From: Acanthopleura granulata
Taxonomy: Eukaryota; Mollusca; Polyplacophora; Chitonida; Chitonidae
Direction of reading: 5' to 3'
Assembly: GCA_016165875.1 (NCBI GenBank)
Contig: JABBOT010000009.1
Coordinates: forward strand, 19,172,783-19,236,782
DNA: 64,000 nt
Below, piece by piece: positions 44,310-55,560 of the stretch; the stretch's first letter is position 1; each line of letters begins with the position of its first letter. A program made the translations under genes and the position numbers. The notes beneath the pieces are model-generated. The model did not search any database. It was given only the letters and a program-made list of their open reading frames with translations, and was not told where the DNA came from.

Positions 44310-45560
44310 GAATTAGAGCATAATTAGCATAGTAAAACAATAGTTACCTGCTGTGAATAAACGCGCCTCTGGTAAATGCGTATTGCCACCTGCTATAAAC
44401 TGCGCATGACTGCTTTAGCAGACTACCTAATTAGACCTATTAACTAACACAACACCCTTAATCACCCCACCGGGGTGCCATTTGGGGAGGTTTATGAACA
44501 TATTCTAGCAGGCTTTGCTCAGAAATGTCAAGATAAAACACCATTTTACGCTATGATGGAACATGATAAGATTTAAAATTTAACATAAGTAGATGCATAT
44601 GTTTACATTTTAACTTGTGGCAGGACAATTTGTGATGAAATTTAATTATTAAACTAATACATGATGAAATTTGTCACACTCCAGACATTTTGTTTTTTTT
44701 CCCCCTTTCTGTCTTTCAGATTATTTTTCAACATAATGCTATGGAACTTGGCACACATGTAGCTAAATACCCAAACTAAAAACCGGTCCCACCGGTTTTT
44801 GATATCTTTTCTAGTTCTAAAGATATTAGTAAAAAAAACATCAAAGTTTCAAATTTGTGAAATGGTCACTCACTCACCCTTTAAATGATCACTCAGAACA
44901 ATCTAAGATGAACATTTAAAGTTTGTGAGACCGTTTCTTTTGTTTAAATAGTAAATTATCCATTTGAGCAAGAAAATTGTGAAAATTTTGAAAATTGGTG
45001 ATAAAATAGTAACTTGAAAAACAGTTCTGAACTTTGTCTTTATTTTGAATAATATTAAAGTTAGGTAAATTTTAAAACTCTTGCTTTGAAATCAGCAATT
45101 GTTTAGCTTTCAGAATATATATACATATGGTCATATTTGATCAATATTTTGGGCTACACAAAGCAAGGTGTGATCTCATACCCACAAGGGGTACTAGTAT
45201 CGTTAAATTAAAAGACAGCTCATAACTGAGGCACTATTCAGTAAAAAGATTCTAAAATTCTCTCTTGAATGCAAAAATCTCTTTAAATTTATATGAAATC
45301 GTTGCTGATTTATCTTCGTGTGAAGTTTGGAGTGTTTCGCTACGACTGGGGATCTCAAGGCGTCCATGCTTTTAGGCTTATGATAGACTGACCAATCAGA
45401 GAGCTAGGAGATATCAGCTGTTTATAAGCCATGAAGTAAATGTTCTGAATTGCCTCTCAATGTAACATGTAATAGCACAGCGACAGGCCACAGGCCACTG
45501 TTTTAATGTTATATGTTTTAATTATAACAAATACATGTGTGAACAACACTGCAAAGCCTT
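44310..45560. other. AT-rich non-coding stretch
   Basis: No recognisable gene or mapped repeat; direct near-repeats such as TTTGTGATGAAATTT (near 44,630) and CATGATGAAATTTGTCA (near 44,660) occur. Confidence 0.45.
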
Positions 45561-46254
45561 TCCAGAGCATTGTGCTGTTGCGGGGATATGTTTCCTGATC
45601 ATTTCATTTATAAATTTACATATATAGTTAAACAGACCCCTTTCAGCTTACTACGGTCTCAGGTGACAAGAGCGTTCCGCGTGTGGAGGAAATACGCCAC
45701 AGCCCACACAGAATGGTTGCGTTTCATTATGGTCGACGGAGCACAGTCAACTGTCAGCTTCCGCTGCCACAGTATCCGTTAGAAGAAATACTTTACCTAA
45801 ACAAACAGAATATTGTCCAACCTTTCAAGCAAACTTAACTTAAAACATGCGCTGTCTTTCACTTTAAGTCAGAACATAAATGCAGAAGCTGAAGACTGGT
45901 ATAGTCTTGATGCATCGATGGCTTTGTGTTGAGCCCGAGGGGGATAAGTAGAATACTGATCTATCAAAAAATCAGCATATTTCGAGACTGTAGCAAATAA
46001 CAAAAGCTGCAGACATCGGGCGACTGAAATCCAATCCAAAACGAGGCTATATCTGGTAGGCTTAAAATGGCATTCATTGGTTGGAGAGCGGGAGTACCTC
46101 ACGTGGAGTGTGTTAGTAGTATTCGGAAGCTGTGGTGAATAGGTATAATATCTGAAATGATTTCGAAAGACATAGCTTTATTGAAAACAGGCGTTTTTTG
46201 TTGAATGATAATCCCTGGCCTCGCTTTCTGGCCGTAATGTTTAGACAAGGATCT

Positions 46255-46440
46255 GTGTTTAAGCAGCTAAGTGACCCGTCCAATTTTGTTCGCTTTCGCC
46301 CTGTGGCTCTCCGCCCATCGCCATGTATAAAAAGGAGAGTTTCAGCTCTGTACCTATTAGGCTGGAGTGGAGTGACACGCTTGTGTCTTCAGCATGACCT
46401 TTGCGAGAGCCCTGTAAATAAGTCGGTATTACAGGGCAGG
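46255..46440 (+). promoter_or_regulatory. Candidate TATA promoter and first exon
   Basis: TATAAAAA at 46,326-46,333 lies in a GC-richer context, with CCAAT at 46,280-46,284 upstream. A possible donor, GGGCAG then GTCTGA, ends at about 46,441. The only ATG between (46,394) opens a very short frame, so a non-coding first exon would be required. Downstream exons were not identified. Confidence 0.3.
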
Positions 46441-47199
46441 TCTGATAAAGAAGGTGCCATCATCGTGGAATCACGGAAATAAGTTTGTAAATGTCGGAAA
46501 CAATGCTAATAGTGAGATCAAACCCAATGCAGATAAAATGCACGTTAACACATAAGTAAACTAACAAAGATTTTATTCCCCAGGTATTACTTAACTCCAA
46601 AACGTGAGATGCTGTGAAATACAAGACCATTAAACATTTACGTTGTCGACACAAAACCGTGAAAGGCCTACATTTGAACAAAGGCGCCTGCAGACTTATC
46701 CCTGTTTTGTTATTTCCCTTTTGCAACAAAAGAAAGTGCGACTCCGGCGCTTACTGTTTGACAGAAAATCGACTTCCTCTCGCTAAGATGTTCTCACTTC
46801 CGGTCCTAATGGATTACTGTTTTCCTTCCTTCAGGGAAACTCTCGGCTCTGCGACGTTTGAGAGTTTTATGGCTGCATTGTTCAAACACTAAGGTCAAGT
46901 TCATCCTTCAGTCAATTCGAGCGTGCTGTCTTGATCGTGAGCCTTGATTGACGAGATGGCTTTATGAAACACTGAACTGAGTAACAACAAGAAGGTCAGC
47001 CGCCGGAACTCAGCTGGTTAGTGTTTCCACATTTTAAGCTTATGCCAGTGTAAGTATGCTGGGCTGTGTGTCTCTTACTTCCTCTGATATACGAGCGCCT
47101 TTATTCATTACATATGTAGCCTAATCCAGGGGTGTAATTCACAAACCACATATTTCACAGGCATATAATAGGCATATACTTCACCTCAAAGTATCCACA

Positions 47200-47640
47200 G
47201 ATCGCAATAAATGACATGCCATACAAGTCGTAAATTACATAATTCCCAAATCACATAATCTACTCGTTTACATAATCTCACAGATCACATAAGTGACAAG
47301 TCACATAACTGATGGGTCACATAACTGACAGGCCACATAACTGACATAAGTCACACAACTAATTGACACGTGATATATTTAACTGTCACATAGCTAGTAG
47401 GTCACATAACTGAGAGGTCACATACTAGTAACTGACAGATCAATTGACAGGTCACGTAACTGGGCGATCACATAAATGGTGGGTCAGAAATTCGTCGGAT
47501 CACATAACTGACAGGGCAAATAACTGACAGATCACATAAATGACCAGCTGACTTAACTCATGGGTCACATGCCCAACAGATCACACAATTGGCAGGTCAC
47601 ATAACTGACAGGTTACACAATTGACAGGTAACACTTGGCT
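47200..47640. repeat. Minisatellite, unit about 16-18 bases
   Basis: The unit GGTCACATAACTGACA with variants recurs about 25 times over 440 bases, in one orientation. Confidence 0.9.
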
Positions 47641-47830
47641 TGCTACATCCTGGTCAGGTCGGAGGCGGCAACTGGAATCTCAGATCGTTCCGTGCATCTG
47701 AAACCAAAGGGGAAGAGAAATTGCGACATGTAGCAACATTGAGAATTACAGCAATTATAGCAACATTAACCCAAACACCAAGACACTTGAGTATAGCCTT
47801 GAACGTAAAAAAACACTCAAAAATAAACGT

Positions 47831-48290
47831 ACGATGAGTGAACAAGATCATTAAAAACTGGATCTGAAGACATCTTCGCTGATTTTTATTTCAGATTTTT
47901 ATTTAACCAAATTAAATACAGTTGAGTGTTTTCATTGCACGGCGGGTTTTGTGGATCATATTGATAATGTGTGTCAGCAATGACGTCTCAAAACTTTCTG
48001 TACATTTGTATGTTCAGCCGGGAATAAAGTTCTTGTGAACCGTACTTCTGTAATGGTTGCCAGTGTGTGGAAAAGCTAATATGACATTTAAGCTCTGCTT
48101 TAGGACCAGCAAAACGTCATTGTTGACAAGCATTATCAATATGGTCCATAAAATCCACCACATAATAAAAACATTTGACTGCATTTAATTTGGTCCCAAA
48201 AACTCTTATAGTTCAGTAAAAGTACTTTCAAATATCATTTTTAATAGTCTTTTTACTGATCATAACCTAATTTTGGTTGTTTCCAAAATG
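47831..48290. mobile_element. MITE copy, same family as 30,094 (near full)
   Basis: Left arm GAGTGAACAAGATCATTAAA...AAATTAAATACAGTTGAG; centre GATAATGTGTGTCAGCAATG; right arm CATTTGACTGCATTTAATTT...TTTTTACTGATCATAAC. Confidence 0.7.
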
Positions 48291-48419
48291 GACTTGAATA
48301 AATATGCAAGAATAAGTGATATACAGTAGGTTAGGGTTGTTCACGTCATATCATGACACTGACACGTGTCATGATTTGGCGACGATCTATTTTGATAATG
48401 GCAATTTCTGTTTTTGTTT

Positions 48420-49400
48420 TTGTTAGGGGTTCAAGTCATTCAAGCTTGTTAGGGGTTCAAGCCATTCAGGCTTGAATCCCTGTTGTTTTCGTTCGGATTA
48501 TTACTATTATTCTCGGCAATTTTGTCCCGCGTTTTTAGAGAAAACGGCCAGTCACACAATTATGAGACTTCAGTATATTTTAGTACAGACCCGAAGTTTT
48601 GCACCTAAACTTTTGGAAACTTTTGATCACGTGATTTGGCGGCCATATTGGATTTTGATGAAAGCCTTGAAAGATCTTCTCCAGAACATTCGATGCCATT
48701 GAGGTGAAATTCATAATGTGGTTCTACAAAGCCAAGGTACGTTCAGGATGAAAATGAAAACTTTCTAGGTTGAAATTTGTACAAGCTCGCTGATGGGTGA
48801 ATATGTCATGTGACCGAAAAATTCTTTGTTTGCTAATAATTTCTACACTTGTCGAGATGATGTCCTACAAATAGTCCTACCGCATGCAGTTTTGGCCACT
48901 GATCCCAGATATTCAAATTTGGGGAAACCGGAAGTGACGTCGTCAAAAAAGGAAGTGGGTATATCTCTATAACCAATGAAGCTGGAGACGTAGTCTTAAG
49001 GCCTAACACCATCCAAAGGCATGGAGACAAATTTTACAAAATCAAAATGACGTCAGAAAACCGGAAGAAGTACATGAAAAAAATCGCCATCATTGCAAGT
49101 TTCAAAATTGAAAAATGTCTGCCGCTAAAATAGCAGAGCAGAAATAAGTGAAATTTAGGTAGGTAGTAGGCCTGAAGACTGCCTTTTGTGAGTAAAAAAA
49201 TAAATGCCCTAGGTCACGTGATGTAGCCGCCATATTGTGTTGATGGGAAAACTTTGGAGAGGCATTTTCTCCCGAACACTTAGTCCGATTAGCCTGAATT
49301 CTTTCATATGTAACAACTGTTGTCTTTGCATTATTTGTTCGAAAACAAAATGCAGTGTGTGAGCAAATAACCGGAACCGGAAGTGATGTCATGTGAAAAC
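48420..49400. repeat. Two diverged copies of a dispersed block
   Basis: TCACGTGATTTGGCGGCCATATTGGATTTTGATG near 48,626 recurs near 49,213 as TCACGTGATGTAGCCGCCATATTGTGTTGATG, each followed by a CTTCTCC/TTTTCTCCCGAAC stretch. A 21-base duplication around TTAGGGGTTCAAG lies at 48,423-48,465. No gene seen. Confidence 0.55.
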
Positions 49401-50700
49401 AAAAATTTTGAATTTGAGTCTTCTAAACACGGTACCCGATATAGTTTGACGTCCTGCTCACGAATCTTATTTCTTTTCTACGATGTACATTTTTGACGCA
49501 AATTGCGATCCAATTGCGATAAAGCTTCATTTCCCCATATTAAAGGTATAAAGCTCAAGATCGCTCATTGGAGTGCTATATACGTACTGTATGCGTGATG
49601 AAAATCTTTTAGCTATCTTAAAAAATACAGAATCCACATGACTTCAAGATTTGACAAAAGGCAGATGTATTATGTTTGGCACGTATACATATATTTGATA
49701 GATAGTGCATCTACAATGCATTGATTTCGCGTTCAGGATGAATGTACAAATACTGAAAGCAGGCTACTCGACGTAGTTTCAAATCCTGATCACGAATCTG
49801 GTCTTATTTGTTCCCTGCAACGCTAACTTTTGCCGCAAGTTGCGATGGAACTTCAAAGCAGCACAGTTCGCCCCGTATTTGCAAGTAACGTGAATGAAAA
49901 CTATTACAGATGTAAACCTGAAAATCTCGGAGTGCTAAGGGCTGCACATCTACTGTATATGTGCCGATGTAACCAAAGAAACGTTACAGACATGTACATA
50001 CAGGCCCTACTGGCTTGAACCCGGACATCGATGTCCCTGACATTTTTACTTTCGGAGGAAATACGTGCATATAAGAGTTGATAGAAATCCGCCCCTTGTT
50101 GTGAATGGAGGTTTAATATGAAGGCTATAAGTGATCATGCTGTCAAAGCATCCAGTGGCTGACCTTCATCATCGTAGTCTGCTGACAAAGGCGGTAATTG
50201 GTGTTTCTTCCGTTTTCTTCCAATTAAAGTCCGCCTTAGATGTCCCTGAGTTTCTGAGGCCAATTAACAACAACGGGACGTCCGCGGTAAGAGGTTTCAT
50301 TTGAGAAAGACACTCTGAGTTTTACAGTCGTCTAATCGAGCGGCCTGCTGAGGTTCGGCACGGATTTTCGCGATTATCATCCTTGCAAACCCTACTCACC
50401 TTTTCTATAAAGGTTAATTGAATGGTGTAGAAAATGGCAAGAATATCGTTACGAAAACAGTTGCTTTCATACTTTTGTAACAGACTGAGATGACGCTTTA
50501 GAGTTAAACGGCCTTAATTTATGTAATGTTAAAACGTTCTGAGTTAAAGCGTTGACGATGTCGTTAAAGCAGAAGAGAGCCAACTTTTGAAATTATGAAG
50601 CGATTTGATTTGGTAAGATGTTTATTAACTTGTAGCTTGTGCACTACCTCAGAAATGCATGTCTTCAGAAATTAAATCATTTATGAAACGCCAACAATGG
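49401..50700. other. Non-coding, no recognisable gene
   Basis: Only short open frames; TCACGAATCT...TTATTT near 49,459 recurs near 49,791, hinting at another diverged duplication. Confidence 0.4.
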
Positions 50701-50774
50701 AATCAATTAAGTAAACTGAAAACCGACGTAACGCCATTCAGAAACCGTGCGTTTTTCATGTCTCTGATACCTCC

Positions 50775-50947
50775 GCCATGCCGGTCTATATACTCTCTCG
50801 GAAACTGTCTGGAGTTTACGCAAAATTGAAAATAGCGGGTTAATAAACGCACTGTATATTCAAATCGCTTCTGATAAATCGAGAACACTTCAGGCTCTTC
50901 GGTTCCAGTGTTGTTGTTTACCGTTACCATCGTTCCCGCCATTGAAT
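50775..50947 (-). CDS. Possible first coding exon of an unrecognised gene
   Basis: The minus-strand frame from CAATGGCGGG (good initiation context, ATG at about 50,942) reads 56 residues (MAGTMVTVNNNTGTEEPEVF, then RFEYTVRLLTRYF) to HGG, where GGAG followed by GTATCA could be a splice donor near 50,772-50,777. I recognise no family. Composition is more gene-like than the surroundings. Low confidence: there is no partner exon. Confidence 0.25.
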
Positions 50948-51298
50948 TCGATTCAATTAATGGAAAGTCTTAATGTTCTTTAGAATTTGCCCCGCTCTAA
51001 AAACGAAGGCTTCCATTGTCGCAAAAGTCTCCATTAAGACCTTCCGTTAGGAATCGGCCAACTGTCTAAATGGTAATTGTCTACGAGTCAGCTTACATTT
51101 ACATTAGCATTTATTGTGACAAAACGGGTCCAAGAGGAATAGAGAAGATATATTAGACTTTAGTTGGTTGTATATTTATTTATTTACCTATTTATTTATC
51201 TGTTGTTTGCAGGGAGTGATTGTGATTAAAGAGTGATTAAAGGTGTTTGTCTGTCAAAACTGGCCTTGGACATAGGCTTTGTTCTCCCGTTCTCAGAG

Positions 51299-51505
51299 AT
51301 TCATTTATTTATTTGATTGGTGCTTTACGTCGTATTCAAAAATATCTCACTTGACTGTAAGAACATGCAAGCATTACTGTTGGAGAAAACCAGACAAAGC
51401 CCGGGGGAAACCCAGGACCATCCGCAGGTTGCTGGAACAGCTTCCCACGTACGACCGCAGAGGAAGCCAACGTGAGCTTGGCTTGAACTCACAGCAGCGG
51501 TAGTA
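51299..51505 (-). mobile_element. SINE-A copy
   Basis: Minus orientation: TTATTTATTTGATTGGTGCT, GGAAACCCAGGACCATCCGC and GCTTCCCACGTACGACCGC. It is interrupted at the head side by another repeat. Confidence 0.85.
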
Positions 51506-51730
51506 AACCACCTACATTTGGCAGGTTACCGACAAACTTTCACACATGTGACAAACAGATATGCACACTATATTGATGGATGATGAATGACTTAAAACGA
51601 ACGTTTATATTTTGCGTAAAGCGCCACATGCACACCGTTCATTTTCACAAGGAATCCAGGAATCTGGAAATTATCTGCCCAAGGCGGAGTTTGAACCCTC
51701 ATCTCGTGTGTCCCAGCAAGGGCTATGATT
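51506..51730 (-). mobile_element. tRNA-related SINE (third family)
   Basis: AAACCACCTACATTTGGCAG...CACACTATATTGATGGATGA is shared with 60,832-60,905; GGAGTTTGAACCCTCATCTC at 51,685 is the reverse of a B box. Confidence 0.6.
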
Positions 51731-51889
51731 GTGTTGCAAACAATAAAAGTATAGGCCTCGCAAAATGCCTGTAAAAATTTTAAAAATCCGAAGTCCTATA
51801 CATATTGAAAATAGGACGAATGAAAAAATAATGTTATTACTATTCATTGATAGATTCATTTATTGTTTGCTTTTTTTATCGATTTGGAA

Positions 51890-52025
51890 ACAAACAATCA
51901 AAACATTTGATTGCATTTAATTTGGTGAAAATGTAAAAAATCAGTGATAGTGTTTTTAGATATAGTTTTTTATGGTCCTTTTCACTCACAATAACTCAAT
52001 TTTTGCATTTTTTGTTCCTTTAGGC
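51890..52025. mobile_element. MITE fragment (right arm), same family as 30,094
   Basis: CAATCAAAACATTTGATTGC...TTTAATTTGGTGAAAATGTA...TTTTTCACTCACAATAAC corresponds to the right inverted repeat only. Confidence 0.7.
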
Positions 52026-52029
52026 ATTC

Positions 52030-53100
52030 ATATGTGAAGACCAGTCAACACCTAGATTGAGTACTTTTTGTAGTCATTTTCTATGCTTTGATCTTTATCT
52101 GTGAACTAATAATCTACTCAACTTATCACCCTGGCCGTCAGTGTTCTGTAACTCTTAATTATATAACCCTCACGCTTTCATTGTTGCCATTCAAAAGCAC
52201 CGATGCATGGACATGTTTGTCATTTGCAAAATAGAGCGTCATTCTGTTTAAGCTGATAGTTTCTCTTTTCAGTGCTTGTGAATCGATAAAAGACCTGCTG
52301 CAAATTCCCCGCATTGTGTTTCCCCTGAGCCACTGGCTTACCGGCACTCTCCACAACTCGAGGGCTTTCAGGTTCACAACACACACACAATTCATTAACT
52401 AGAAATGGAAAAATGAAAAGGCCGTAAGCACTAATCTGCACTATTCCAATCACACGCACATCAAATCTTGTTACAAAGAATGGAGAAAAGAGATGAATAG
52501 TCAGTTAAAGCATGAAATCCTTATACATGACATGGTCTGGTGTGTGGTCTTTCATATCTTCATGTGTGTTTCAGGATGTGTCCTAACAAGTAGAAGTACA
52601 AAAATGCTCTGTTTTCATCTTGGGGTCTAATAAATGCTTTAAACGAACAGACCAGTTTTAGAAAGTACCCAACATATGAAAGGCAATTTCGTTCTGATTC
52701 CAAATATGGTCTTCATTATTTTTTGACATTTTTTATAGCCGGAATCTGTGATATCACTGTGCTTCAATACGGTCCAAAAAGTCCACCGTGTTCCTACAAT
52801 CTTTATTTCCGTTTTAATTACCGTAAAAATGCCCAAAACAATGGGACCATACTTGGAATCAGCACAAAATTGCTATTCAAGAGATGCGTACTTTCTATAA
52901 ATGTGCTCTATTCTGTCAATTTGCAATTTTCCAAGACCTCAGTGGTCAGTCGGAAAACTACAGATTCGTTGATTTACAGGAATTATTACTCCCTGTAGCT
53001 TGACAACGACAACATAACCAATCGCTACATAATTCTATACCAGGTGATGCTTGCCCGTGGTCGAGTTACCTTACTGCTTGACCTCTGAAAGGAGTCCTGC
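52030..53100. other. Non-coding, no supported gene
   Basis: Overlapping minus-strand frames near 52,159-52,459 lack a usable ATG in the longer frame and show no domain. Confidence 0.45.
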
Positions 53101-53154
53101 AGAACAAAATGGTTAGTATGTATCTCAGCTAACATCTTGACGTAGGCCAGACGA

Positions 53155-53425
53155 AGGAAGTATTGGTGTGTTCTGATAATTATGTCACGTCGTGAAAAGC
53201 GTTATTGGTGTGTTTTGATTATTATCACGTGACGTCGTGAACAGCGGTTTATTGACGTGTTTTGATTATTATCATGTCACATTATGAACAGCGGTATTGG
53301 TGTGTTTTGATTATTATCATGTCATTTCGTGAACAGCGGTATATTGATGTCTTTTGATGATTATCATGTCACGTCGTGAACAGCGGTATTTGTGTGTTTT
53401 CATTATTGTCATATTGTCAATTTAT
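53155..53425. repeat. Tandem repeat just 3' of the GPCR gene, unit about 46-50 bases
   Basis: CATGTCACGTCGTGAACAGC, then GGTATTGGTGTGTTTTGATT and ATTATCATG repeat about five times. On the minus strand this is 90-360 bases past the GPCR stop codon, probably within its 3' UTR. Confidence 0.85.
53248..53253 (-). terminator. Candidate polyadenylation signal of the GPCR gene
   Basis: TTTATT on the plus strand reads AATAAA on the minus strand, about 260 bases after the stop. Chance occurrence is possible. Confidence 0.3.
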
Positions 53426-53513
53426 ATTTAAATTCTAAATTTCTGAAAAACTCAACCTTGGACATATATGACTAATATTGGTGTACAAAATGGAGGGGGA
53501 ACGCATGAAAAAA

Positions 53514-54623
53514 TTACCTGTTTGTGTTAGATGATGTTAATTTGGTCGAACGTGACACGGTCGATTTCTTTCCGCTGCTTCTAAAAATGCCCAAGAAGCT
53601 CTGACGGAATTTCGTTCCACTGAGAAAATAGAGAAAGAAATTGATAGCATGGTCGGCATTGATGAAGGCGTTGACGATTTCTCGCAGCAAGTAGTAGAGT
53701 GCCGTCTGTTCCGTGCTGGAACGGAAGTTCCAGTATGTGATGTATAGGTAGAACACCGGTCCGGGCGTGACCAGCACGAGGAACGCTACGGACACCGTCA
53801 TCAACATCAGCGTCACCCTACGTGTTTGCTTGGACAAGTCCAGCTTCTTCTCATCGTTTGTCAACTGCGCTGTGGTTCGAGACGTCTGTATCATCTTAGC
53901 CGCCATAACGAGGTTCATGAGAAGAACTCCTCCGCAGGGGATGATGGAGGACAGCGAGAAGAACACCCAGAGAGTCCTCGTCCGGAAATCTTTGAACTCA
54001 GGCTTGGTTCCGCACGTGACGCTCCCGCCGCGAACGGTCTCCTGGTTGGAGAAGAAATAGTGGCAATTGACGCCAGCCTGAAACAGAGCCAGCGCAACCA
54101 TGGCCACTGTGACGTTCTTCTTGGTGGACACCGTCGAGACTTTGAAAGGAAAGCAGACGGCGATGAGTCTATCGACCGTCATGAAGAGTATGATCCAATG
54201 CGAAGTCTTGCCCGTCCAGTGAAGAAAGAAGAGAAGGGGTCCGCAACCGAATGCTCCAAGGCCCTTCAGCTTGGTGCGCATCTGCTCGTAAACTAGCTTC
54301 ACGGTGAGATAAATGATGTCAGAGACTGCCAGACAGCCCATGTAGACGAGAACAGAGGAGAAGGGCTTCAACCTGGTGACCGTTAACAGCGCGGCCACGT
54401 TCCCCAGCGTACCGACCACCCAGAAAATCCACAAGTTGTACTCATAGATGAGCAGGGAGGCTCTGTATTCCGGGAATGACGACAGGGGTCTACGTGACCC
54501 CATGGCGACTGGGTTCTGCGTTGTGGTATTGACCCCATTGCATCCACTGACACCGTCCACGGATGTCGTTTGGAGATCATTTATGCCAAGCGCCCTGGTC
54601 AAATTCGATATCAGGTCACACAT
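53514..54623 (-). CDS. Rhodopsin-family (class A) G-protein-coupled receptor, peptide-type, 369 aa
   Basis: One uninterrupted coding exon. A 55-residue extracellular N-terminus has N-glycosylation sites NLT and NTT. Seven hydrophobic segments lie at about 60-82, 90-112, 128-152, 170-190, 217-244, 268-295 and 310-336. Family marks: GNV in TM1 (Asn75), LAVSD in TM2 (Asp102), extracellular Cys127 and Cys204 for the conserved disulfide, DRLIAVCFP at the end of TM3, Pro287 in TM6, and NADHAINFFLYFLSG in TM7 followed by helix 8 (KFRQSF). The canonical NPxxY reads DHAINFFLY and CWxP is absent, as in many lophotrochozoan FMRFamide-like peptide receptors. It should sit in the plasma membrane and signal through G proteins; the ligand is unknown. 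The ATG is the first in frame: a TAA lies five codons upstream, just after a splice acceptor. GC content is higher than the surroundings. CAGGTAATT at the stop also resembles a donor, so an alternative spliced C-terminus is possible. Confidence 0.9.
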   Translation of the reverse strand: MCDLISNLTRALGINDLQTTSVDGVSGCNGVNTTTQNPVAMGSRRPLSSFPEYRASLLIYEYNLWIFWVVGTLGNVAALLTVTRLKPFSSVLVYMGCLAVSDIIYLTVKLVYEQMRTKLKGLGAFGCGPLLFFLHWTGKTSHWIILFMTVDRLIAVCFPFKVSTVSTKKNVTVAMVALALFQAGVNCHYFFSNQETVRGGSVTCGTKPEFKDFRTRTLWVFFSLSSIIPCGGVLLMNLVMAAKMIQTSRTTAQLTNDEKKLDLSKQTRRVTLMLMTVSVAFLVLVTPGPVFYLYITYWNFRSSTEQTALYYLLREIVNAFINADHAINFFLYFLSGTKFRQSFLGIFRSSGKKSTVSRSTKLTSSNTNR

Positions 54624-54660
54624 GTTACTACTGGGTTACCTAGAAGAACGAAGAAAGAGA
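54624..54660 (-). promoter_or_regulatory. Splice acceptor in the 5' UTR of the GPCR gene
   Basis: On the minus strand TCTTTCTTCGTTCTTCTAG is a strong polypyrimidine tract plus AG (54,641-54,640), leaving 16 untranslated bases before the ATG. Transcription therefore likely starts in an upstream non-coding exon, not identified. Confidence 0.7.
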
Positions 54661-55225
54661 AAAACCCTGTGAATGTTCCTCGAATATATGATACCGCTTT
54701 GAAGCAAAGCCACCATGGATGACGAAAACTTGTATTTGGAATATCTGACCCCTGCTTAGCGTCAATTCCAGGACAAATGAAGAAAATAAATGACACACCA
54801 AAATATATTAATTTGGAATATTTGAAACCGCTTTGAGATGGCTTCAAAGCCAGCATGAATGAGAAAAACAAAAAGCACATTAAATACATGTAAGTTGAAA
54901 TTTTTGACTATGACTTCGAATAGTTTTAAAGCCACCATGAATTTAGAATACAGAAAGCACATAAACACATGTAATTTGGAGCATTCTTCTTGATGAAAAC
55001 TACGAAAACTTGGTGATGAAGTACAATGCGTAACTTTGGTCAGGGCTTTTGTTGTGACTTTCCAGTACAAAACGTAACTTAAGCCAATGCTTTAAGATGA
55101 CTGTGTAGGACTGTGCTGAAATTTGATCAAAGCTTTTCTTTATAACTTTGCGATGTGTTGTGTAACGTCGGCTAATGGCTTCGTGTGACATGTCTTTATT
55201 CTGACTTTACAGTATAAATCGTGAA
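54660..55225. repeat. Degenerate tandem repeats in the presumed 5'-UTR intron of the GPCR
   Basis: Blocks with GAATATATGATACCGCTTTGAAGC, GAATATTTGAAACCGCTTTG and CAAAGCCACCATG/CAAAGCCAGCATG, with TACATGTAAGTTG/ACATGTAATTTGG, recur every 80-100 bases to about 54,990. A second pattern (GCGTAACTTTGG..., ACGTAACTTAAG..., GTGTAACGTCGG...) follows with units of about 55-60 bases. Confidence 0.65.
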
Positions 55226-55237
55226 CTTCAATCAAGT

Positions 55238-55430
55238 TTTATTCTGACGGCGGGCAGTGTTATGGTGGGAGGAAACCTGGTGGAGCCCATCGGAAACCCA
55301 AGACCATCCCACGTACGGCCGGAGAGCTAGCCAGCATGAGCTGCACTGAAACCCACAGCGAGAGCGTTGGTGGGAGGCTTCTTTGGCATAACGCTGCGCT
55401 AGCGCGCAAACCAACCGAGAAACAGAGGCC
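55238..55430 (-). mobile_element. SINE-A copy, tail truncated
   Basis: TTATGGTGGGAGGAAACCTG, CCCACGTACGGCCGGAGAGC, GCTGCGCTAGCGCGCAAACC and a head ending ACAGAGGCC. A MITE-like AT-rich stretch follows to about 55,560. Confidence 0.85.
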
Positions 55431-55560
55431 TTTGATTTGATTTTGATTGCTTTTAAATTAGTGACAAAAAAATCAGAAAAATTCAGTATACATATATTTA
55501 TTTTGAGATACAGTTTTTAATGAACTTTTTACTCTAACTTCATTTTTTCAGAGTCTTTCC
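55430..55560. mobile_element. MITE fragment, same family as 30,094 (diverged)
   Basis: TTGATTGCTTTTAAATTAGT, then AAAAAAATCAG...TTTTTAATGAACTTTTTACT and TTTTTTCAGAGTCTTTCCC follow the order of the right arm. Confidence 0.45.

Noticed and set aside
52159..52459. Secreted peptide precursor on the minus strand
   Set aside because: The longer frame has no ATG at its start (it begins with GTG) and no convincing processing sites.
53767..54296. Plus-strand open frames over the GPCR
   Set aside because: Antisense shadows of a GC-rich coding exon; the minus-strand frame has full receptor architecture.
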